Shown here: piece by piece, positions 8,787-16,977 of the stretch
Layout: each line of letters opens with the position of its first letter
How positions within the stretch are numbered: position 1 is the stretch's first letter
NCBI GenBank assembly: GCA_021779195.1
Contig: JAJYBB010000024.1
Coordinates: 1 to 50,074, forward strand
Reading direction: 5' to 3'
Source: Bacteroidota bacterium
Lineage (GTDB): Bacteria; Bacteroidota; Bacteroidia; Bacteroidales; Paludibacteraceae
Length of the DNA stretch: 50,074 nt
Translations under genes and position numbers: made by a program
The notes under the pieces: generated by a model
Told to the model about the DNA's origin: nothing
Seen by the model: the letters and a program-made list of their open reading frames with translations, nothing else
Databases searched by the model: none

Positions 8787-9353
8787 ATGAATAACGAAAA
8801 TACCGTTGAAGAGATAACGGTTAAAATTGCAGATGAAAGCTGCCTGAAATATGTCGATACAATATTGACAACAATTGCTGATGCAGCTAAAGTGCGTGGT
8901 ACGGGTATTGCCCGTCGCTCGCCCGAATATGTAGAGTTGAAAATAAAAGAAGGAAAGGCTATAATCGCTTTGAATGGAGATGAATTTGCCGGATTTTGCT
9001 ACATCGAAAGCTGGGGTAACAAAAAATTCGTAGCTAATTCGGGACTTATTGTTGTCGATAAGTTTCGCGGACATGGTTTAGCAAAACGCATCAAACGCAA
9101 AGCGTTCGAACTCTCGCGTAAGCGATATCCCGAAGCAAAGATTTTTGGATTAACAACCGGTTTGGCTGTGATGAAAATTAATTCTGAATTAGGTTACAAT
9201 CCCGTAACTTTTTCTGAATTAACCGACGACGATGCTTTTTGGAAAGGATGCGAAAGTTGTGTTAACTATGATATCCTTCAACGTACCCATCGCAAACATT
9301 GCCTTTGTACCGGCATGTTGTTCGATCCGGCAAAGGATGATAAAATGAAATAG
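8787..9353 (+). CDS. GNAT-family N-acyltransferase of the arginine cluster
   Basis: A 188-residue GNAT-fold enzyme. Motif A is visible: GLIVVDKFRGHGLAKR (beta4 and the acyl-CoA pyrophosphate loop, RGHGLA). The C-terminus is Cys-rich (CESC, HCLC). I start it at ATG 8787 rather than the upstream TTG because the extra residues have no family counterpart. Its place between argR and argG recurs in Bacteroidota and suggests the first step of arginine synthesis, acylation of glutamate (the job of ArgA). Bacteroides uses N-succinyl rather than N-acetyl intermediates at the transcarbamylase step, so the donor could be succinyl-CoA; this is inference. Confidence 0.75.
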   Translation: MNNENTVEEITVKIADESCLKYVDTILTTIADAAKVRGTGIARRSPEYVELKIKEGKAIIALNGDEFAGFCYIESWGNKKFVANSGLIVVDKFRGHGLAKRIKRKAFELSRKRYPEAKIFGLTTGLAVMKINSELGYNPVTFSELTDDDAFWKGCESCVNYDILQRTHRKHCLCTGMLFDPAKDDKMK

Positions 9354-9438
9354 AGATGCATGATACCTGAGTGATGATGAGATTATAAAACTCAACGGTT
9401 TTTCATGCTTGTAACTAGGTTTTTATAAAATAAAATAA

Positions 9439-10638
9439 ATGAAAGAGAAAGTATTATTAGCATTCAGTGGCGGATTAGACACTTCGTTCTGCGCCATGTA
9501 TTTAGCTCAGGATAAAGGATATGAAGTGCATACTGCAGTAGCAAATACGGGTGGGTTTAGTGCCGTTGATTTGAAATTAATAGAAGATAAAGCTTATCGA
9601 TTAGGAGCAAAAACACATACTACGCTTGATGTTACGCAAGAATATTACGATAAAAGCATCAAATATATGGTTTTTGGGAATGTGCTTCGCAATGGCACTT
9701 ATCCTATTTCAGTAAGTTCCGAACGTATTTTTCAGGCAATCGCAATTATTCAGTATGCAAAAGAAATTGGTGCTGATTATGTGGCGCATGGAAGCACAGG
9801 TGCAGGAAACGACCAGGTAAGATTCGACCTCACTTTTGATGTATTAGCACCCGAAATTAAAATTCTTACACCTACTCGCGACTTGACATTGACCAGAGAA
9901 TATGAAATTAATTATCTGAAACTTCACGGTTTTGAGGCTGATTTTAATAAAATGGAATATTCCATCAATAAGGGTTTATGGGGTACATCAATTGGAGGAA
10001 AGGAAACCCTGAAGTCAGATCAAACCTTGCCTGAGGAGGCTTACCCGAGTCAAGTTACAAAGCATGGAGAAGAGACTGTTACCCTTGAGTTTGAACAAGG
10101 TCAAATTTGTGCTATCAACGGGATGCGGAATCAGAACAAAGTATTGCTGATTAATGAGTTGGAAAAAATTGCAAGCGCTTATGGCATTGGACGTGATATG
10201 CATATCGGTGATACTATCATCGGAATCAAAGGGCGTGTTGGATTCGAGGCAGCTGCTCCGATTTTAATTATCAATGCACACAAAATGCTTGAAAAACATA
10301 CCCTTTCCAAATGGCAACAATACTGGAAAGATCAATTGGGAAACTGGTACGGCATGTTTCTTCACGAAGCTCAATATCTCGAACCGGTTATGCGTGATAT
10401 CGAAAAATTTTTAGAAAGTTCACAGCAAAATGTGACTGGAAAAGTTGTCGTAAAACTTCGTCCTTACAGCTATACTTTAGTGGGTGTCGACAGTACATTC
10501 GATTTGATGAAAACCGATTTTGGAGAATATGGCGAAGTTAACCGAGCCTGGAGTGCTGACGATGTGAAAGGATTTACTAAAATTCTCGGCAATCAAATGA
10601 AAATTTTCTACAACGTTCAAAAACGTAACGACAAGTAA
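9439..10638 (+). CDS. argG: Argininosuccinate synthase
   Basis: Joins citrulline and aspartate with ATP to give argininosuccinate, the next-to-last step of arginine synthesis. The 399 residues match the family. The ATP pyrophosphatase P-loop AFSGGLDTS lies at 8-16, VAHGSTGAGNDQVRF near 117-131 is the citrulline/aspartate and ATP site, and SIGGKETLKSDQTLPEEAY is the substrate loop region. It follows the GNAT gene by 85 bp on the same strand, probably in one operon under ArgR. argC, which usually follows here in Bacteroidales, is absent and sits at 34 kb instead. No clear terminator follows. Confidence 0.97.
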   Translation: MKEKVLLAFSGGLDTSFCAMYLAQDKGYEVHTAVANTGGFSAVDLKLIEDKAYRLGAKTHTTLDVTQEYYDKSIKYMVFGNVLRNGTYPISVSSERIFQAIAIIQYAKEIGADYVAHGSTGAGNDQVRFDLTFDVLAPEIKILTPTRDLTLTREYEINYLKLHGFEADFNKMEYSINKGLWGTSIGGKETLKSDQTLPEEAYPSQVTKHGEETVTLEFEQGQICAINGMRNQNKVLLINELEKIASAYGIGRDMHIGDTIIGIKGRVGFEAAAPILIINAHKMLEKHTLSKWQQYWKDQLGNWYGMFLHEAQYLEPVMRDIEKFLESSQQNVTGKVVVKLRPYSYTLVGVDSTFDLMKTDFGEYGEVNRAWSADDVKGFTKILGNQMKIFYNVQKRNDK

Positions 10639-10794
10639 TCTTTTCTCTTTAATCAGAGGCTTAGTTGGCTGTGTTGAATTTGAATCGAAAACAATCTTTT
10701 CGTAAAATTGTAACTTTACTACGGTAATTTCTTAAAAAAGGATTGATTGTTTTTGATTGTTTTCGTTGTATAACTTTATAAGAAAAAAAATAGA

Positions 10795-11775
10795 TTAATC
10801 GGATTTTTGCATCCACATCCATGAACCTAAAAGCATTGGAATTGCAAAGTTTATCAACCAGATGGCTAATGCTGCAAAGAGAATGGCTACCTGATTTCCA
10901 ACAAAAGCGCCAATAAACATCACGGCATAAGAGCTTCGCACGGCAGGTTCAGAAAATGCAAAAGCTGGAGTGAAACTTACAAATAAATAAGATGTGGGAA
11001 TGGCTATGGCTGCTTGAAGTAAAGTTATCCCTACTGACCAAAAACGCAACATAAAGTAAAATTGCAGGCAAAATACTATATATCGTAAAATACTTATTAT
11101 TAATACTTTTAATAGTTCGATTCGGGAATAACCCGACAAAAATAACAAGAAATCTAAAACGGATCGATACTTTATTTTTCGTTCCAAATAGGGAATCAGC
11201 AAGGGAAATTCGAAGTAAAGAAATGCAAAAGCAATTCCCATTAAGAACATGACGATCAGATAAATTTCGCTATTCAATGAACTTGATGTATGCCGAAGTC
11301 CTAAAAAAAACAGAAAAGCCGGAACACCGCATAAAATCATCGTCATGTTTTGTGTCAGGCTATTCATAAAACTCAATGTTACACCTGCTTTTCGAAATTC
11401 CGGATTGACAAATGCGATGCGACCTGCAAATTCACCAACCCGATTGGGCGTAAAAAACCCTGTTGCAATGCCCGTAAATACCGATTGTATAGACTCAAAT
11501 ATGCTAAAATGCTGTAATTTGCTTATAAGCATTTTCCATTTCAATGATTCTAATAACCAGTTTATCGGCAATAAAATGAAAACACCTCCTAACCATACAA
11601 ATCGCGTGAAATCAAAATGAAATAATTGCTGGATTAATGCATCGTAATGTGGAAAAGTGGAAAGTTTATAAATCAAAAATGAATAAGACAACACCAAAAC
11701 AATGCGTTTAAAATAGTGTTGCCACGTGACACCACTAATTTCTTTTAATCCCGGAATGGTAAAGCTGTGCGTCAT
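10795..11775 (-). CDS. Flippase-like integral membrane protein (UPF0104 / LPG synthase TM family)
   Basis: A 326-residue membrane protein with about eight hydrophobic segments. TGFFTPNRVGEFAGRIAFV near residues 110-128 is the conserved signature of the lysylphosphatidylglycerol synthase transmembrane family (PF03706-like). The soluble aminoacyl-transfer domain of true MprF is absent, so lipid aminoacylation is unlikely; stand-alone members are often found with glycolipid or polyprenyl-sugar handling. It lies 47 bp downstream of the GtrA-like gene, and both point the same way, suggesting a joint role in moving lipid-linked sugars. The substrate is unknown. Confidence 0.8.
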   Translation of the reverse strand: MTHSFTIPGLKEISGVTWQHYFKRIVLVLSYSFLIYKLSTFPHYDALIQQLFHFDFTRFVWLGGVFILLPINWLLESLKWKMLISKLQHFSIFESIQSVFTGIATGFFTPNRVGEFAGRIAFVNPEFRKAGVTLSFMNSLTQNMTMILCGVPAFLFFLGLRHTSSSLNSEIYLIVMFLMGIAFAFLYFEFPLLIPYLERKIKYRSVLDFLLFLSGYSRIELLKVLIISILRYIVFCLQFYFMLRFWSVGITLLQAAIAIPTSYLFVSFTPAFAFSEPAVRSSYAVMFIGAFVGNQVAILFAALAIWLINFAIPMLLGSWMWMQKSD

Positions 11776-11822
11776 GGAGTTGTTTAGATATAAAAATGGA
11801 AGAGAACTAAATTACAAACCGT

Positions 11823-12323
11823 TTACTTTGCTTTGTCAGTCTTGAATGTAAATTTCTTTTGTGAAAAATAGCTGAACATAGTAGTTAGAAGCGTAATCAC
11901 CATTTTTGAAGGGGTAGGATAGAAACCCAAAATATCGACTAATATTTTTAATCCCAAGTAATTGATCAACAAATTGGCCAATACGACCAAACAATATCGA
12001 AAAAGTTGTACCTTTCCACGTAATTCTGATCCGGTAAATGTTACATATTTTTGCAGAAAAAAACCAGTAAGCAAGCTAATGGGGAATGTCAGGAACAAGG
12101 CAGCAATATGCGAACTAAGCGTAAAAATGCCTAGATGTAGCATTTGCTGGTTTAATATGAAATGGTACATGCAAAAATACAAAAACCAATCGAGAATCAT
12201 GTTGGCTACTCCCGAAACACCATATCGAAAAAACTGTAACGACATGGTTTTACGAAAGGGAGGATAAAAAAAATCGATCATTCGGCTAATCCAATAGCCT
12301 GACAAAACGAATATTCTTCTCAT
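11823..12323 (-). CDS. GtrA-family membrane protein
   Basis: A four-helix membrane protein of about 166 residues. The pattern FRYGVSGVANMILDW at the start of the domain and SYFSQKKFTFK at its end is typical of GtrA (PF04138), proposed to flip polyprenol-linked glucose or similar sugars across the inner membrane. The frame opens at a TTG (12338), but ATG 12323 is the more likely start; ATG 12281 is possible. It is the first gene of a two-gene unit with the flippase-like protein. A -7-like box TATCTTTG lies at 12442-12435 without a good -33 partner. Confidence 0.82.
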   Translation of the reverse strand: MRRIFVLSGYWISRMIDFFYPPFRKTMSLQFFRYGVSGVANMILDWFLYFCMYHFILNQQMLHLGIFTLSSHIAALFLTFPISLLTGFFLQKYVTFTGSELRGKVQLFRYCLVVLANLLINYLGLKILVDILGFYPTPSKMVITLLTTMFSYFSQKKFTFKTDKAK

Positions 12324-12576
12324 AAAAAAATGAAACAAGCGATTGTTTTAACAGTTAATTGATGCTTAAAAATAGGTAAATAGAACTATTATACTTACTT
12401 TTGCAGTGAAAATAAAACGCTTTTAACTAAAGTGCAAAGATACGATATTCTATCGATTTTTTTGTTCAATTTATAAGGATTTTAACCGAGAATCGAAGAA
12501 AATTAATTCTATTCGTTTTCCTTTATCCAACTGATTTACAAAGTATTTATTATGCCAGACGACTATCACGAGCGAA

Positions 12577-13353
12577 ATGACACATGTACGCGCCAAAAAA
12601 CACTTGGGACAGCACTTCCTCAGGGATATGGAAGTGGCACGTCGTATAACTGCAAGCTTACCGCTTGATGGTTGTACTTCCGTACTTGAAATAGGACCTG
12701 GCACAGGTGTCCTCACTCAATTTCTTCTCCAGATTCCGGATATAAAACTAACTGCTGTTGAACTTGATTCAGAATCGGTTATTTACTTGCACCAACATTT
12801 CCCGCAACTCCACGTTATCGAAGCTGATTTTCTAAAAATTGATTTAAAATCTTTTCTGCCGGATAAATTTTGCATTATCGGTAATTTTCCCTATAATATT
12901 TCAAGTCAGATCTTTTTTAAAACCCTCGAACATCGCGATTCAATTCCCTGCTTGGTGGGTATGATTCAAAAAGAAGTAGCCGAACGAATGGCTGCACCTG
13001 CCGGAAGCAAAACTTATGGCATTTTAAGTGTTCTGATGCAGGCATTTTTCACTATCGAATATCTTTTCACGGTTCACGAACATGTTTTTGACCCTCCACC
13101 CAAGGTCAAATCGGCTGTTATTCGCCTTACCCGAAATGATGTACATTCGCTCAACTGCAATGAACAACTCTTCAAAACGGTGGTGAAAACAGCCTTCAAT
13201 CAACGTCGCAAAACTTTGCGTAATTCGCTTAAACCGTTGGTAGATAAAAATCATCAAATGTTTGCAGATCACTTGTTCGATTTAAGACCCGAACGCCTCG
13301 ATGTGGCTGCTTTTGTAGATTTGACGAATAGGGTGGAAATGGCTTTACAATAA
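12577..13353 (+). CDS. rsmA: 16S rRNA dimethyladenosine transferase RsmA (KsgA)
   Basis: Dimethylates two adjacent adenosines in helix 45 of 16S rRNA late in 30S assembly, using SAM. The 258 residues carry the entry motif KKHLGQHFLRD (8-17), SAM motif I EIGPGTG (38-44), the acidic VELD (motif II, 61-64) and the N6-adenine methylase signature NFPYNIS (103-109); FDPPPKVKSAV starts the C-terminal domain. It stands divergent from the GtrA unit. A TACTTTTG box at 12396-12403 could be its -7 element, but it would give a long leader and lacks a clear -33. Confidence 0.96.
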   Translation: MTHVRAKKHLGQHFLRDMEVARRITASLPLDGCTSVLEIGPGTGVLTQFLLQIPDIKLTAVELDSESVIYLHQHFPQLHVIEADFLKIDLKSFLPDKFCIIGNFPYNISSQIFFKTLEHRDSIPCLVGMIQKEVAERMAAPAGSKTYGILSVLMQAFFTIEYLFTVHEHVFDPPPKVKSAVIRLTRNDVHSLNCNEQLFKTVVKTAFNQRRKTLRNSLKPLVDKNHQMFADHLFDLRPERLDVAAFVDLTNRVEMALQ

Positions 13354-13440
13354 TTTTTTTACCACTTTTAAATACTTTCGCGCGATTATTTTTTTTAAAT
13401 CTTATGGACGATTATCATTCCGAATTGTTAGTATTAACCT

Positions 13441-13471
13441 GAATAGAGAATTTTGTATGTGTTCTCTATTC
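13441..13471 (+). other. Perfect inverted repeat in the rsmA-MgtE_N gap
   Basis: GAATAGAGAA (13441-13450) and TTCTCTATTC (13462-13471) form a 10-bp perfect stem with an 11-nt loop. No T-run follows, so it is not a standard terminator. It may be an mRNA structure in the leader of the metal-transport pair or a protein-binding site. Confidence 0.5.
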
Positions 13472-13495
13472 TTAAAATCAGAAAGGGAAACATAT

Positions 13496-13624
13496 ATGAA
13501 ACCTCAAAAAAGTTACAACAATCTTCAGTTGTCGGGGCAATTTTTGGTTGCAAAAAATGCACTAATATTAACCTACAGCTTTATTTTTCCGGTTGAACAA
13601 TTTCAAACTCCTATTCCATTGTAA
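13496..13624 (+). CDS. Short open frame in the leader of the metal-transport pair
   Basis: A 42-codon frame starting at ATG 13496, nine bases after a purine-rich AGAAAGGGAAA stretch. The product is unrecognised; it is moderately hydrophobic in the middle (ALILTYSFIF) and ends FPVEQFQTPIPL, with three prolines among the last 12 residues. It lies 108 bp before the MgtE_N/CBS gene and after a perfect hairpin. Proline-rich leader peptides control magnesium transporter genes in enterobacteria, so a leader role is conceivable, but the frame may be chance. Confidence 0.2.
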   Translation: MKPQKSYNNLQLSGQFLVAKNALILTYSFIFPVEQFQTPIPL

Positions 13625-13732
13625 ATGAATTTTATTGCTTTCAAACTGTAATTTGAACAAGCAATGTATTTTAATATTATTCGGTTTTTTAAACAACTGA
13701 TATTCTATTCATTCATTTATAAGAATAACATC

Positions 13733-15028
13733 ATGACACCACAAATAACCTTTTATGCAAGTCAAGTTATTGGCTGCAAAATTCTTGATCCAAATGGGGT
13801 AGGTTTTGGAAAAGTGCTCGAGATAATTGTACTTTCATCAGCGACTGAAAACACACCACACGAAGCCTTTCGTCCCCGTATTATCGGAATAAGAACCAAA
13901 ATTGAAGGACAAATCCGTACCTTGGATTTTTCTTTTATGAAAATTGAAAATAGGCAAAATAAATTTATTTTTAGCTGCAACCAAATTCTCGATTTGGATA
14001 AGACTGCCGCAGAACACGGAATTCCCCTGAAAAAAAACATTCTTGATCGGCAGATTGTGGACATCAACGGACGGAAATTGGTTCGTGTAAATGACATCCG
14101 GTTGGTTTCCATTGCATCGGGAACCTTTGCCATCGCGGTCGATATTGGTACTGAAGGATTATTGCGCCGGTTGGGTGTTGCCGATTTTTTCAATAAAATA
14201 TTGAATATTTTCGGTTTCAGCATTCCTACTCAATATATTTTATGGGACGATGTTGAAGCTTTTGATAGTAGCAATTTCAATATTAAATTATCTCACTCAT
14301 CGAGTAAACTGCAACGATTACATCCATCTGATATTGCTGATATTATCGAAGAAATGGGCTCTCATTCACGTACAAAAGTTTTCGAATCGCTTGATGAGGA
14401 AAAAGCCGCCGATGTTTTGGAAGAAATGGAACCTTATGCACAGGCTCAATTAATCGAAAGTCTTTCGATTGGAAAAGCTGCTGATTTGCTCGAAAAAATG
14501 CCGGCTGATGAGGTTGCCGATTTACTCGACGAATTAGAAGAAGACAAGGTTGAACTGCTTTTGAATGAGATGGAAAAAGAATCATCGGAAGAGGTACGTG
14601 AATTGCTCGAGTATGAAGATAAAGAAGTAGGAAGTATTATGACAACCGATTTTCTGTCGTTTCGTCATAACATGTCTATCAATCAAACACTTGAAGTGCT
14701 ACGCGAAAAAAAGCCCGAAGCAGATACCATCTATTCTCTGTTTATTACCGATGACAATGAAAAGTTAGTTGCGACTGTTTCGTTGCGTGATTTGGTAGTT
14801 TCAGCTCCCGAAAAAACCTTAGGTGAAATTATGAATACTAATTTCATTCGGGTAAACGATGAAGATAAAATCAATACCCTTGCCGAAATTATTTCGAAAT
14901 ACGATTTGCTGGCTATTCCTGTAACCGATGCTGAAAATACGCTCATGGGTATGGTAGTGATCGACGATATTGTTGAAGATTTAATGTATAAAGGGAAAAC
15001 TAAGAAAGGAGGACGGGCATGGCGTTAA
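13733..15028 (+). CDS. PRC-barrel / MgtE_N / CBS-pair regulatory protein without a membrane domain
   Basis: A cytosolic protein of 431 residues. In order: a PRC-barrel-like region (1-190, ending ILWDDVEAF), an MgtE intracellular N domain made of short helical repeats (about 200-300; LHPSDIADIIEEM, KAADVLEEMEP, DEVADLLDELEEDK), and a CBS pair (about 305-425; VGSIMTTDF and LGEIMNTNF). In MgtE magnesium channels the N and CBS domains sense Mg2+ and gate the pore; the MgtE transmembrane domain is missing here. The stop overlaps the start of the NRAMP-like gene by 10 bp, so the two are translationally coupled. It probably regulates that transporter in response to a divalent cation. I start it at ATG 13733 because the upstream extension lacks similarity. 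Confidence 0.85.
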   Translation: MTPQITFYASQVIGCKILDPNGVGFGKVLEIIVLSSATENTPHEAFRPRIIGIRTKIEGQIRTLDFSFMKIENRQNKFIFSCNQILDLDKTAAEHGIPLKKNILDRQIVDINGRKLVRVNDIRLVSIASGTFAIAVDIGTEGLLRRLGVADFFNKILNIFGFSIPTQYILWDDVEAFDSSNFNIKLSHSSSKLQRLHPSDIADIIEEMGSHSRTKVFESLDEEKAADVLEEMEPYAQAQLIESLSIGKAADLLEKMPADEVADLLDELEEDKVELLLNEMEKESSEEVRELLEYEDKEVGSIMTTDFLSFRHNMSINQTLEVLREKKPEADTIYSLFITDDNEKLVATVSLRDLVVSAPEKTLGEIMNTNFIRVNDEDKINTLAEIISKYDLLAIPVTDAENTLMGMVVIDDIVEDLMYKGKTKKGGRAWR

Positions 15029-16281
15029 TTAAATATTCAGAGTTTGCCAAACGACGCAAAAGTATCTGGCGAAATGTCATTGTATTTTTGGCAATATTGG
15101 GCCCGGGAATAATAACCGGGAGTGTAGATAACGATGCAGGTGGAATCACAACGTATTCAGTAGCCGGTGCATTATACGGTTATAATCTGCTGTGGACCAT
15201 GATTCCTGCTTTTCTAGTATTGGTAGTGGTTCAGGAAATGAATGCCCGCATGGGAATTGTTTCCGGAAAAGGATTGGCCGATTTGATACGCGAAAATGCC
15301 GGAGTAAAAATAACCTTTTTTATTTTTGTTGGTTTGTTGATTGCCGATATTGGTAATACCACAACCGAATTTGCAGGGATTGCCGGTAGTATGCAGGTTT
15401 TTGATGTCAGTAAATATATCAGTGTTCCCATTTCAGCCGTTTTGGTGTGGTGGTTAGTTGTGAAAGGCACTTATAAAATCAGCGAACGGATATTTCTTGT
15501 TTTCAGTGCATTTCTATTAGTTTATGTGGTTTCAGCGATTATCGGAAAACCGCATTGGACTGAAATATCTCATGCTATGATTAAGCCTGATATACAATAC
15601 AATAAAGACTATTTAGTTATTGTGATTGGAATTATTGGTACTACTATTGCTCCCTGGATGCAGTTTTATATGCAATCGGCTGTTATTGAGAAAGGTTTGA
15701 AAATTACAGAATATAAATTCACACTTTGGGATGTAATTATTGGCAGTTTGATCACTGTTATTGTGGCATTCTTTATAATCGTTGCTTGTGCTTCAACGCT
15801 TCACGAAAATAAAATTGTAATAAATGAAGCGAAAGATGCTGCTATGGCATTAAAGCCGATAGCGGGCAATTTGGCCTCGGTAACATTTGCTTTCGGGTTA
15901 TTTATTGCGTCCATTTTTTCTGCAACAATTTTACCTGTAGCTACGGCATTTTACGTATGCGAAGCTTTTGGATTTGAAGCTGGCGTAGATAAAAAATGGA
16001 AAGAAGCACCTCAATTTTATTGGCTATTTACAGCCATCATTATTATTGGTGCCGCTATTATTTTAATTCCAAATGCACCATTGATTTTGATCACTTTATG
16101 GTCACAGGTTGCCAATGGTGTTTTGTTGCCGGTAGTTTTGATCTGTATGATTCTGATTGTAAATAACAAAGAGGTAATGGGCGATTATGTCAACAACCGG
16201 CTTCAAAATATATTTGGCTGGACAACGATTCTGGTTCTGATAGGTCTTACATTAATGCTTTTTGTTTCGTCATTTCTTTGA
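15019..16281 (+). CDS. NRAMP-like divalent-cation transporter with atypical metal site
   Basis: A LeuT-fold inner-membrane transporter of 420 residues with about 11 helices. It aligns with NRAMP/MntH at both ends of the binding site, but both signatures differ. TM1 DPGN is DAGG at 39-42 (LGPGIITGSVDNDAGG). TM6 MPH is APW at 211-213 (GTTIAPWMQFY), so the methionine that selects Mn2+/Fe2+ is absent. NRAMP-related Mg2+ transporters of clostridia likewise lack that methionine. The gene overlaps the MgtE_N/CBS protein by 10 bp, which also points to Mg2+ or another hard divalent ion. The cargo is inference; transition-metal import remains possible. Confidence 0.87.
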   Translation: MALIKYSEFAKRRKSIWRNVIVFLAILGPGIITGSVDNDAGGITTYSVAGALYGYNLLWTMIPAFLVLVVVQEMNARMGIVSGKGLADLIRENAGVKITFFIFVGLLIADIGNTTTEFAGIAGSMQVFDVSKYISVPISAVLVWWLVVKGTYKISERIFLVFSAFLLVYVVSAIIGKPHWTEISHAMIKPDIQYNKDYLVIVIGIIGTTIAPWMQFYMQSAVIEKGLKITEYKFTLWDVIIGSLITVIVAFFIIVACASTLHENKIVINEAKDAAMALKPIAGNLASVTFAFGLFIASIFSATILPVATAFYVCEAFGFEAGVDKKWKEAPQFYWLFTAIIIIGAAIILIPNAPLILITLWSQVANGVLLPVVLICMILIVNNKEVMGDYVNNRLQNIFGWTTILVLIGLTLMLFVSSFL

Positions 16282-16296
16282 AATGTAAATTCAAGC

Positions 16297-16333
16297 AAAA
16301 AAAAGCACAACGATTCGTTGTGCTTTTTTTTTT
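16297..16333. terminator. Bidirectional terminator between the NRAMP-like and Fur genes
   Basis: GCACAACGA and its complement form a tight stem (16305-16323) with A-run and T-run flanks on both sides, so it works for the plus-strand transporter and the minus-strand Fur gene. Confidence 0.85.
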
Positions 16334-16352
16334 AAAAAATAATTTAATACTT

Positions 16353-16769
16353 TCAGTTACCTTTGCAAACATTACAAATGCCTGAATAACATATTTCTAC
16401 TGCATTAGCGATAAAATCTTTGCTTTGGGGTAATTTAAAAAGCTCTGGATTCAGATTGAAAATATCGTGTACAGCTCCGCAGCTTTTGCAAATAAAATGT
16501 GCGTGTGCCGAAGTATCCACATCATATCGTGAATTTTTTTCATCGATGACTAAAGCTTGAACTGCACCTCGTTGAACAAACAAATCCAATGTGTTGTAAA
16601 CCGTTGTTTTTGATAAAGTAGGCATCGAAGGATTTAACGCGGTGTAAATATCTTCGATGGTTGGATGAATACGATTGTTAAGCAAAAAATCCATCACAGC
16701 CGTACGTTGAACGGATGGTTTTATCAAAAATTTACGTAAGTATTGATGTGAATCTGTAATTGAATACAT
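16353..16769 (-). CDS. Fur/PerR-family metal-dependent regulator
   Basis: A 138-residue winged-helix metalloregulator. The DNA-binding half has TLSKTTVYNTLDLF (recognition helix). The dimerisation half has HAHFICKSCGAVHDI with one CxxC and a C-terminal CNVC as the second, so the structural zinc site is complete. The short N-terminus and overall look favour PerR-like or generic Fur over Zur, but this is a weak call. ATG 16769 is chosen because the upstream extension is a low-complexity run. A TATCTTTG box at 16809-16802 may be its -7 element. Its position beside a metal transporter is suggestive, but a terminator separates the two. Confidence 0.88.
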   Translation of the reverse strand: MYSITDSHQYLRKFLIKPSVQRTAVMDFLLNNRIHPTIEDIYTALNPSMPTLSKTTVYNTLDLFVQRGAVQALVIDEKNSRYDVDTSAHAHFICKSCGAVHDIFNLNPELFKLPQSKDFIANAVEICYSGICNVCKGN

Positions 16770-16924
16770 AATTTGTAATTTTATTTTTTTTGAAATCAGT
16801 ACAAAGATAATCATTGAGTTATGAAATGGTACTTTTTTAATTGATATTTAAACTAAATACACGTTGAAAGGGTTGGATTTAAAATTAATTTTATATTAAA
16901 GGTGTTATTCAATGGGTTAAAAAA

Positions 16925-16957
16925 TAAAATCGCCTACCGTTTAAGGAAGGCGATTTA
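16925..16957 (-). terminator. Intrinsic terminator of mdh
   Basis: AAATCGCCT and its complement (16927-16935 and 16948-16956) flank a 12-nt loop. On the minus strand the stem is followed by a T-rich run, 21 bp beyond the mdh stop codon. Confidence 0.8.
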
Positions 16958-16977
16958 TTAAATCTTAGTTTTTAAAA

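Noticed and set aside
15019-16281. Naming the NRAMP-like gene mntH
   Set aside because: The DPGN and MPH signatures of Mn2+/Fe2+ transporters are both altered, so the symbol would imply a substrate the sequence does not support.
16802-16830. Possible Fur/PerR box upstream of the Fur-family gene
   Set aside because: ATAA...TTAT half-sites are present, but in such AT-rich DNA this is expected by chance and the 15- or 19-bp consensus is not reached.
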